Positions 53,822 to 61,140 of a stretch of 64,000 nucleotides of DNA are shown piece after piece. The stretch comes from Desulfobulbaceae bacterium (GTDB taxonomy: Bacteria > Desulfobacterota > Desulfobulbia > Desulfobulbales > Desulfocapsaceae). The number at the start of each line of letters is the position of its first letter. The stretch's first letter is position 1. The DNA lies in the NCBI GenBank assembly GCA_011390165.1, contig JAABSV010000013.1:1-64000 (forward strand), in the 5' to 3' direction. A program made the translations under genes and the position numbers. Under the pieces are notes generated by a model, which was given only the letters and a program-made list of their open reading frames with translations, searched no databases and was not told the DNA's origin.

Positions 53822-54844
53822 ATGAAAAAAATTATTTTCCAACTCATTTATTACAGCGGATTATGGCTTATATTCCGATACATTAATCGGCACAAGGCAC
53901 TAATACTTATGTATCACGGTGTTACGCATAATGATCTCGGAATCTGGACCCGAGTGCCTCTCGAGCAATTCGAGCTTCAGATGTCGTATTTAGAGAAGAA
54001 CTATCAAGCCCAATCATTAGATGAATTGGTCAATCAGCTTAAAGAAAACAAGTTGCCCTCCGGCTCTGTAGCTGTGACATTTGACGACGGGTATGAAAAT
54101 AATGCCAGCCTAGCTTTTCCGGTACTCCAAAGACACCATATTCCAGCGACGATATTTATAACAACCGGTTTTGTCGAGCGAGACGAATTGTATAACGGAT
54201 TTATTTGGACAGATTTTATTTATATTTTATTAAATGGTTGCAACTTGTCATCGCTGGACCTCTCGGACCAAGGTTTGGGCAAGTTTAATCTGGGCACCCA
54301 TGAACAAGTGATTGCGGCTAATGTTCAAATTTGTGCGCATCTCAAGTGCTGCCCTGACTCGGAAAAACAAAACATAATTAAGGCAATAAAGGAGCGAACT
54401 GGTGGCACTATTCGCGCCGAAGATAGAGAGTCTTTTGCGCCTATGTCTTGGGAACAGGTATGCAACATACAAAAGAATAAGCTTGGGTCAATAGGCGCTC
54501 ATACGGTTCAACATCCAATTCTCAGCAGGCTCGACCTCCATGAAGCCGAACAAGAAATAGTCCAGTCCAAATTGATGCTCCAGCAAAAACTGAATTCACC
54601 TATTAATGCGTTTGCTTACCCAAACGGCTGCCCGCAAGATATCAGTAATGAAATAGTTCGAATAGTATCAGATAACTTTACATATGCGTTATCAACCGAC
54701 CCAGGATTCAATGATAAAGACATAAATCTCTTTGCGCTACGTCGTTTGGGGATTGGTAACGATATGCCCTTGTGGCATTTTAAGTTGCATTTGTCAGGGA
54801 TAATTATTTTCCTGAAAAGGATGGCAAGCTATGCAAGTCTTTAA
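53822..54844 (+). CDS. Polysaccharide deacetylase family protein
   Basis: This 340-residue protein carries a NodB-type deacetylase domain. TFDDG is at residues 86-90, with a histidine motif HTVQHP further on, matching the metal-binding set. An amino-terminal hydrophobic stretch may anchor it. It probably removes acetyl groups from a surface or envelope glycan; the substrate is unknown. The gene is much richer in A and T than its neighbours and uses codons rare in the rest of the window, suggesting transfer. It stands alone between non-coding DNA and a pseudogene. Confidence 0.85.
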   Translation: MKKIIFQLIYYSGLWLIFRYINRHKALILMYHGVTHNDLGIWTRVPLEQFELQMSYLEKNYQAQSLDELVNQLKENKLPSGSVAVTFDDGYENNASLAFPVLQRHHIPATIFITTGFVERDELYNGFIWTDFIYILLNGCNLSSLDLSDQGLGKFNLGTHEQVIAANVQICAHLKCCPDSEKQNIIKAIKERTGGTIRAEDRESFAPMSWEQVCNIQKNKLGSIGAHTVQHPILSRLDLHEAEQEIVQSKLMLQQKLNSPINAFAYPNGCPQDISNEIVRIVSDNFTYALSTDPGFNDKDINLFALRRLGIGNDMPLWHFKLHLSGIIIFLKRMASYASL

Positions 54845-54971
54845 AAACGAATTGTTACGATCATTGCAAACCATTAATAATTTTTCGAGATATTTTACTG
54901 AATATTAAATGTAGTTTCTTGGTGTTACGTCGACCCTCGGGACCGGATGAGGGTCTTGTTTTATCGTTTTA

Positions 54972-55409
54972 TGAGTGGAACGGATGGGGCGGGTGCGGCG
55001 TCACTCTCGACCGGAGCAGCCGGTGCCGGGGAGATGTCTGCCGGCCCAGAGCAAACGCCGGTTTCCCTGTGGCCAGGACCTGGGGCGCTGGCCGGAGCCG
55101 CGGCTGGAGCCAACTCCTACTCCATGGTCTTCAGGAGGGAGAGAAAGGAGGCGTCGTCCTGACGGTTGATCAGGGCCTCCTCCGCCCCCTGGTTGGTCAG
55201 GCGAAAATTTTTCTTCGCACTCCGGTAAATATCGCCAATAACTGTCCGTTCAATTCCCTGATCATCCTTGCCGCCCCAGAAACGCTGCAGGCGATGGACA
55301 AGGTAGGCGGTCTCCGCCTCGCTGGGCGGTGACAGGGTAATCCGTTCTGCCAGGTCTACGACAAAATCACAGATTGCCAGTCGGTCGAAATTATCCAGGG
55401 TGTGGCCAT
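54972..55409 (-). pseudogene. Truncated duplicate of the damX-like gene
   Basis: This segment is a near copy of about 58622-59196 from the intact gene downstream. On the minus strand it still reads DNFDRLAICDF, AERITLSP and IERTVIGDIYRSA. Compared with the source it lacks both gene ends and has a 122-bp deletion corresponding to 58696-58817, precisely between two GCCGGC hexamers. That deletion removes the membrane helix and shifts the frame. A carboxy-terminal SPOR part and the Walker region are absent. It is a non-functional remnant of a segmental duplication. Confidence 0.88.
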
Positions 55410-55546
55410 GCACTGACTACCGCCATTCTCGCTTGACCATCGGTGGGGTCACTTTTGGACGCTGCAGGGGGGGCAATATTCAATGCTGATTGATAGGTAT
55501 GCATTAACCCTCGACGCATCGGGGTATATTTTATGTCTACCGCCCG

Positions 55547-55789
55547 GTGCGAAAAGTGATCGGTTGTGCTGGTTGGAGCTTTGTAGGTACAGTTGTTCTT
55601 TTAGAACCTCCTGAAGAAGGGATAAAGAATAACGATCTGGTTCGGATTTTGGTTGCGATACTTCTGCCGCCGCTCGGTGTTTTTCTACAGGTGGGAATCG
55701 GGGAAGCTTTCTGGCTGAATATCCTTTTGACTCTATTGGTGTATATCCCTGGTATCGTGCATGCCGTTTGGATTATCGCCAAGCGGTGA
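55547..55789 (+). CDS. Pmp3/YqaE-type small membrane protein (start uncertain)
   Basis: The last 53 codons read LVRILVAILLPPLGVFLQVG, then GEAFWLNILLTLLVYIPGIV and HAVWII, two membrane helices typical of the UPF0057/Pmp3 family. Most family members begin just before this block, but here there is no ATG at that place: the codon is AAG (55628-55630) after a GAAGG sequence. A GTG at 55547 would add 27 residues. The start codon may be lost, or an unusual start is used. Role unknown; relatives are linked to membrane potential and salt stress. Confidence 0.65.
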   Translation: MRKVIGCAGWSFVGTVVLLEPPEEGIKNNDLVRILVAILLPPLGVFLQVGIGEAFWLNILLTLLVYIPGIVHAVWIIAKR

Positions 55790-55889
55790 AGCCGATATTT
55801 GCCGTAAAAAGAATCTCCGGTTCAAAGATATCAGCTTTGAAAAGACGTTGGCGGTCAGCTTGTTCAAATTTTAATAAGATGAGGGTTTC

Positions 55890-56957
55890 ATGCGATTATT
55901 TAACTGCAGTCATTGCGGTCAACGGCTGTACTTTGAAAACGTTCTATGCGAGCGCTGCGACGCAACGCTCGGCTTCCTGGCCGATCGGCTTCAGCTGAGT
56001 TCACTTGAGGCGGCCCGTGAGGCGGGTTTCTGGCGTCCTCGCGGCGAAGAGGCGAAATACCGCATGTGCGCCAACTATGAGCAACACGCGGTGTGTAACT
56101 GGATGGTGCCCAGCGAAGATGATCACCCTTTCTGTGTTGCCTGCCGACTCAATGCCACCATTCCGGATCTTGGTGTGGAAGGCAATATCGACCTGTGGCG
56201 CACCCTTGAGACGGAGAAGCACCGCCTGGTCTATTCTCTCCTGCGGCTCGACCTGCCGGTGGTGCCGCGCAGCCAGAATCCGGCTACGCTTGCTTTCGAC
56301 TTTCTGGCCGATAGCGAATCTCCCTTCAATGAGCGTGGCAAGGTCTTCACCGGCCATGCCGAGGGTCTGATTACCATCAATGTCAAGGAAGCCGACCCTG
56401 TCGAGCGGGAGCGCATGCGGGGTCAACTGGACGAACCGTACCGCACGTTGCTCGGCCACTTCCGCCACGAGTCGGGACACTACTACTGGGATCAGTTGAT
56501 TCGGGAGACCTCTTGGCTCGAAGAATGCCGCAGCCTCTTCGGCGACGACTCCGTGGACTACGGTGCCGCGCTCGAGCACCATTATCAGCACGGTGCGTCG
56601 ACTGGCTGGCAGGAAAATTTCATCAGCAGCTACGCAACCATGCATCCGTGGGAAGACTGGGCTGAAACCTGGGCCCATTACCTGCACATGGTCGATACCC
56701 TAGAAACCGCCTGGCAGTTCGGCATCGGCATCCACCCCAAGGCCGGCGATGACGGCCGGGAAAAAGTACGGCATTATTTCGACCCTTACCGCGAAGCAAG
56801 CATCGACACATTGATCGGGCAATGGTTGCCACTTACCTTTGCGCTCAACAGTCTCAACCGCAGCATGGGCCACGAGCATGCATATCCGTTCGTTGTGTCA
56901 CCGAAAGTCATCAAAAAGATCGGCTTCGTGCATCGCGTCATACGCAATGCGTCTTGA
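55890..56957 (+). CDS. Putative zinc-binding metallopeptidase (COG4307-like)
   Basis: This 355-residue protein begins with a zinc ribbon (Cys6/Cys9, Cys20/Cys23), has further cysteines at 60 and 69, and carries an HExxH-type motif, HESGH at residues 193-197, within GHFRHESGHYYW. I recognise this architecture as the uncharacterised zinc-ribbon plus putative metallopeptidase family. No signal peptide, so it is cytoplasmic. ATG 55890 has a GAGGG stretch close upstream. It precedes the broken nitrilase and lies in the accessory stretch. Substrate unknown. Confidence 0.8.
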   Translation: MRLFNCSHCGQRLYFENVLCERCDATLGFLADRLQLSSLEAAREAGFWRPRGEEAKYRMCANYEQHAVCNWMVPSEDDHPFCVACRLNATIPDLGVEGNIDLWRTLETEKHRLVYSLLRLDLPVVPRSQNPATLAFDFLADSESPFNERGKVFTGHAEGLITINVKEADPVERERMRGQLDEPYRTLLGHFRHESGHYYWDQLIRETSWLEECRSLFGDDSVDYGAALEHHYQHGASTGWQENFISSYATMHPWEDWAETWAHYLHMVDTLETAWQFGIGIHPKAGDDGREKVRHYFDPYREASIDTLIGQWLPLTFALNSLNRSMGHEHAYPFVVSPKVIKKIGFVHRVIRNAS

Positions 56958-57140
56958 AGCCGACGGTTAAGGGGTAATTAAGCCAGTGAGCATCGCGGCT
57001 CGAGCCAGATTTTTTGAATCGAATACGGTTATTCTTGGCGATCAGCAATTTGAGGCCAGAAATAGCATTAACGGTACTGGCTCCCATCCGGTCGTACCTG
57101 ACTCATGGCAAACACTGAGTGATCGACTTCTGTCACCGAC

Positions 57141-57976
57141 ATGCTTTTAGCGCAGAAAACTCTGCCATCTTGGACGGCAGTGATCGGCCTAAGGGCTGAA
57201 GGTATCGAAATGGTTCAGGCATTGTTACGCCTTGAGGTGGATGTGTATTCATTCAGTAATCAGAAAAAAAGCAAGCTGATCGGCCGAACCCAGTCCATCG
57301 CCAGAATCGGTGTTGTGCAGTGGCAAATGCGCCGTTTCCTCTCCTTTGACGACTTCTTGCAGCAGGTTGAATTCTTCGTCGACACCGTCAGCGATTACCA
57401 GTCGGATATCGTCCTGTTCCCCGAACTGTTCAACGCCCCGCTCATCCACACCTCTGAAGACCGTAATCCGGCAATGGCCATGCGGGAGCTCGCCGAACAT
57501 ACCGAGGCGCTGCGTCAGGCCATGGTCGAGATGGCCCTTGGCTATACAATATCAATATTATTACCGGCAGTGTGCCGGAGCTTCGGGATGATGGGAAACT
57601 GTACAACGTCAGCTACCTTTGCCGGCGGGATGGAACCTGGGACTATCAGTCAAAGCTGCATATCACCCCAGACGAGGATCAACACTGGGGCTTTGCCGGC
57701 GGCAACGATCTGAAGGTGTTCGATACCGATATCGGCAAAATCGGCATCCTGATCTGTTATGATGTCGAATTTCCTGAACTTGCCCGCCTGCAGGTGGAGA
57801 AAGGGATGAAGATTCTTTTTGTCCCTTACTGGACCGACACCAAGACCGGTTATCTCAGAGTGCGCCGCTGCGCCCAGGCACGGGCCATTGAAAATGAATG
57901 TTTTGTCGCCATTTCCGGGAGCGTCGGCAATATCCCGAAGGTGGAGACCATGGGGATCCAGGATGATGATTCTTGA
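57141..57976 (+). pseudogene. Carbon-nitrogen hydrolase (nitrilase superfamily), frameshifted and truncated
   Basis: Two overlapping frames together encode most of a nitrilase-fold hydrolase. The first covers SIARIGVVQWQM and the catalytic glutamate region VLFPELF. The second covers KLH with the catalytic lysine and ILICYDVEFPE with the catalytic cysteine. The frame breaks at about 57546, where one base appears missing between GY and NINIITG. The carboxy terminus stops early at 57976, about 70 bases before the end of the damX-like gene. It resembles the hydrolase half of GNAT/nitrilase fusions. The gene is probably dead unless a sequencing error explains the shift. Confidence 0.78.
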
Positions 57977-58046
57977 GCCTCCCAGGCCCCAAAAAAAAAA
58001 GCTGGCTCATGGGCCGCCGAGCAAACAGCGCCGCCATCATGCCACC

Positions 58047-59693
58047 TTACCGGCGAATTTTGGCAACCGCCCCCTTGACTGATATGGCGTAGGGCTTGTG
58101 GCCGTGCAGAAAGGGGGGGAGGCTACCAAGGGCAGTGCGGGCAGCCGCCATGGTCGGGTACTCGCCGTAGAAGACCAGCAGGTTCTTTGGCCGATCTCCC
58201 TTGACAAAAATGAACAGATTGTCCAACTCCCGGCGGGACTCCTCTTCGGCCAGGATGGCCTTGAGGTTTGTTTCGGCTTCAGGTGAGGTCAGTACCATCA
58301 ACTGCACCGTGTACAGGTGGTCCTTTTCGCCACTCTCCCAGACTGTACCGGCCAGCAGGCGCTCCTGAAAAAGCTGTTCGGCAGACAAGGGTTGTACGCC
58401 GGTACTTTTCTCCACTTCTCTTCTCGCCTGAAGATGGATGCTGCCTCGGCGGCTGGGCGCCTCCCGCTCCGGCCTTTTTTTCATATTTTTGGCAGGGTAC
58501 AGAGCAACCGGTTCCACCGGGGAGGGGGGGGACGTGGCAACCCCCTCCGGTGGCGATGGGGTAACGGCCGCCGGCACCTCGCTGGCTGCAGTTTCATCCA
58601 CTTCCTGCTCACCAATTGGATTGAGTGGAACGGGTGGGGCGGATGCGGTGGCACTCTCGTCCGGAGTGGCCGGTGCCGGGGAGATGTCGGCCGGCGCCGC
58701 AACCGGCGGTGGCGGCGCCGGCAGGGAGGTCTCCGCCGGTCCAACCACCTCCGGCCTTTCTCCGGCCATAAAGAGAAAAAGCAGTGCTGCGACGGCGGTA
58801 ACCGCCAGCCCGCCGGCCCAGAGCAAACGCCGGTTTCCCTGTGGCCAAGACTTGGGGCGCGGGGCGCGAGCCGGAGCAGCGGGTGGGGCCAACTCCTGCT
58901 CCATGGTCTTCAACAGGGTGAGAAAGGAGGCGTCGTCCTGACGGTTGATCAGGGCCTCCTCCGCCGCCTGGTTGGTCAGACGAAAATTCCCCTGCGCACT
59001 TCGGTAAATATCACCAATAACCGTCCGTTCAATTCCCTGATCATCCTGGCCACCCCAGAAACGCTGCAGGCAATGAACAAGGTAGGCGGCGGTCTCCGCC
59101 TCGCTGAGCGGTGACAGGGTAATCCGTTCTGCCTGGTCGACGGCAAAATCACAGATTGCCAGCCGGTCGAAATTGTCCAGAAAGGTGTGGCGGCCGGCAA
59201 AGACCAGGTGCATCCGTACCCCTTCGGCAGCGAGTCGGTCAAGCATCCGCCGCACCCGTTCCAGGGTGGCCAGATAGATCACTTCCGCCTGGTCAAAGAT
59301 CAGCACCAGACCGAGACCCTCCTGACGCATCCGGGAGACAATTTCGGCAATAACCACCTCCAACTGCCCCCCGGGACGGAATCTGCCAGGATCCAGACCA
59401 AGACGGACGGCAGCCAGCCGGACCACCTCTTCAAAAGACTCGACCATCCCGCCAAAAAGGACGGAAACAGTCCGGGCCGGCAGATTTTCGTGGAACATCC
59501 TGGCCAGAGTGGAGGTGCCGCTCCCCTCGGCCCCGGTCACCACCAGCAGCGGTACCCCTGTCGCCACCGCTTCCCGCAGCCGCTGCAGCACCTCACCCCG
59601 GCCGGCCCCGGAATAGAAATTCCCCTGCTCAAACTGCTCCTGGAACGGCCAATTGTGTAGGCTATCGGTCTGCTGTAGCATTTTCGTGATCAT
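58047..59693 (-). CDS. DamX-like protein: degenerate AAA domain, membrane helix, SPOR domain
   Basis: From ATG 59691-59693 this is a 548-residue protein; ATG 59681 is an alternative. Residues 25-265 resemble the ExeA/DamX AAA module, but the Walker A reads GAEGSGTST (54-62), with threonine in place of the essential lysine. The Walker B region is LVLIFDQAE. A membrane helix spans about 290-310, followed by a proline-rich periplasmic linker. A carboxy-terminal SPOR domain (YTVQLMVLTS, LVFYGEYPTMAAA) probably binds denuded septal peptidoglycan. A division-related role is inferred. Part of it is duplicated at 54972-55409. Confidence 0.8.
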   Translation of the reverse strand: MITKMLQQTDSLHNWPFQEQFEQGNFYSGAGRGEVLQRLREAVATGVPLLVVTGAEGSGTSTLARMFHENLPARTVSVLFGGMVESFEEVVRLAAVRLGLDPGRFRPGGQLEVVIAEIVSRMRQEGLGLVLIFDQAEVIYLATLERVRRMLDRLAAEGVRMHLVFAGRHTFLDNFDRLAICDFAVDQAERITLSPLSEAETAAYLVHCLQRFWGGQDDQGIERTVIGDIYRSAQGNFRLTNQAAEEALINRQDDASFLTLLKTMEQELAPPAAPARAPRPKSWPQGNRRLLWAGGLAVTAVAALLFLFMAGERPEVVGPAETSLPAPPPPVAAPADISPAPATPDESATASAPPVPLNPIGEQEVDETAASEVPAAVTPSPPEGVATSPPSPVEPVALYPAKNMKKRPEREAPSRRGSIHLQARREVEKSTGVQPLSAEQLFQERLLAGTVWESGEKDHLYTVQLMVLTSPEAETNLKAILAEEESRRELDNLFIFVKGDRPKNLLVFYGEYPTMAAARTALGSLPPFLHGHKPYAISVKGAVAKIRR

Positions 59694-59893
59694 CCCGGAT
59701 GGTTTGTCTGATTCGGTCAGGCTATGATACCCTACTTCGACAGAGAAAAAAAACCAAATTACCTGCCACAACAGTTGCCCTTGCCGAACCAATCGCATAG
59801 AGTGGATTTTCGCCACCACCGTCGGTCGGAACCACCACCGGGAGAAGGCGGGGCACGAGCAGAAAGGCTTTTTCGAACCGGCCGCGGGTGAGG

Positions 59894-60595
59894 ATGATGT
59901 CGATTTGTATTCTGGATGAGCGGATCATCTTTCCCCACCCCGATTTCGCCGAGGAGAACGGGCTGCTCGCCATCGGCGGCGACCTCCGGCCAGAGAGGCT
60001 GCTGGCGGCCTATCGCCAGGGCATCTTTCCCTGGTCCGGGCCCGACGATCCCCTGCTCTGGTGGTTTATCAGCCCGCGACTGGTCCTCTTCCCGGAAGAG
60101 TTCACCATCCCCGGGCGGCTGGCCAGATACCGTCGGGGCAGCAGTCTCAACTGCAGTTGTGACCGGGCCTTCGCCGAGGTTATCAACCACTGTGCCAGGG
60201 TGCGGCTGGAGCGGGGCGAGAGCACCTGGATCTCGGCGGAACTGGCCGCCTCCTTCACTCGTCTGCACAGGCTCGGCTATGCCCATTCGGTGGAGTGCTG
60301 GCAGAACGGGGAACTGGTCGGCGGTCTCTACGGCCTCGCCCTCGGGAAGGTGTTCTTCGGCGAATCGATGTTTTCCCGAACCAGAGGGGCCTCGCAGTTT
60401 GCCCTGATCCATCTGGTTGACACTGTGCTGAGAAAGGACTTCCGCCTGATCGATTGCCAGATGACGACCAGCCACCTTCTCCGTTTCGGGGCCCGGGAAA
60501 TCAGCGGCAAAGCGTTCCGGAGCCTGCTTCACCACAATATCACCAACCTCAACCCACAGGAAAGCTGGCAGCATGAAGAGCCCCGCCACCACTGA
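59894..60595 (+). CDS. aat: Leucyl/phenylalanyl-tRNA--protein transferase
   Basis: This enzyme adds leucine or phenylalanine to amino-terminal Arg/Lys of proteins, marking them for ClpS-ClpAP. The conserved segments FPHPDFAEENGLLAIGGDL, YRQGIFPW, GGLYGLALGKVFFGESMFS and DCQMTTSHL are present. I use ATG 59894 (233 residues); ATG 59897 or GTG 59888 are also possible. It is divergent from the damX-like gene. The downstream gene starts inside its last 23 bases. Confidence 0.95.
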   Translation: MMSICILDERIIFPHPDFAEENGLLAIGGDLRPERLLAAYRQGIFPWSGPDDPLLWWFISPRLVLFPEEFTIPGRLARYRRGSSLNCSCDRAFAEVINHCARVRLERGESTWISAELAASFTRLHRLGYAHSVECWQNGELVGGLYGLALGKVFFGESMFSRTRGASQFALIHLVDTVLRKDFRLIDCQMTTSHLLRFGAREISGKAFRSLLHHNITNLNPQESWQHEEPRHH

Positions 60596-61127
60596 ACATT
60601 GTCCCCTCTGCAGCGACCACAGCCTGACGGATAGCAACTGCGCCGACAGTCTCTGTCCAGCCTGCCGGCACACCATCACCCTTCTCCGCAAGAGGCCGGC
60701 AGGGCTGGCCGAAATCTGTCGGTTGGCCGGCATCTCCCTGCCCGGGATAGAAACCGGCCAGCAGCCGGAACAGGAACTGCCCGATGTCCTCGACGCCGTC
60801 CGCTACCGGACCAGCGACCGGGAGCGAAACACCTGGTATGTCTCGGTGAGCGAACTGGAAGGGCAACCGGTGGAGATCTTTGCCTCCACCGCCTTTGACC
60901 GGGACCAGCATCTGCAATCGAGAATCTCCAACCTGACCACCATCACCCGGCTGATCTCACTGATCCTCAGACACATTTTCATGGGCGAACGGCTGACCCT
61001 GGAAAAAACCCTGACCCAGTTGCGCCGCAGTTCTCGGCAGACCAACGATCTCCCCGATATGCTCGGCAACGTCCTGGCCAATTACAGCCGGCAACCGGCA
61101 ATGGAGCGGGACGGCGGAGAAAGGTAG
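60573..61127 (+). CDS. Zinc-ribbon protein resembling the carboxy-terminal domain of B12-dependent ribonucleotide reductase
   Basis: This 184-residue protein begins with CPLC and CPAC pairs (about residues 10-31). Its remainder, with YVSVSELEGQPVEIFASTAF and ITRLISLILRH, resembles the small domain found at the end of adenosylcobalamin-dependent ribonucleotide reductases. That match is by eye and tentative. It has no reductase catalytic residues. AGGA lies upstream of the ATG inside aat, and the two genes overlap by 23 bases, so translation is likely coupled. Function unknown. Confidence 0.6.
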   Translation: MKSPATTEHCPLCSDHSLTDSNCADSLCPACRHTITLLRKRPAGLAEICRLAGISLPGIETGQQPEQELPDVLDAVRYRTSDRERNTWYVSVSELEGQPVEIFASTAFDRDQHLQSRISNLTTITRLISLILRHIFMGERLTLEKTLTQLRRSSRQTNDLPDMLGNVLANYSRQPAMERDGGER

Positions 61128-61140
61128 AGAAAAACAGGTC

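Noticed and set aside
52231-58040. Classical integrative element at tRNA-Ala
   Set aside because: No integrase and no duplicate of the tRNA 3' end were found; the block is described only as an accessory stretch.
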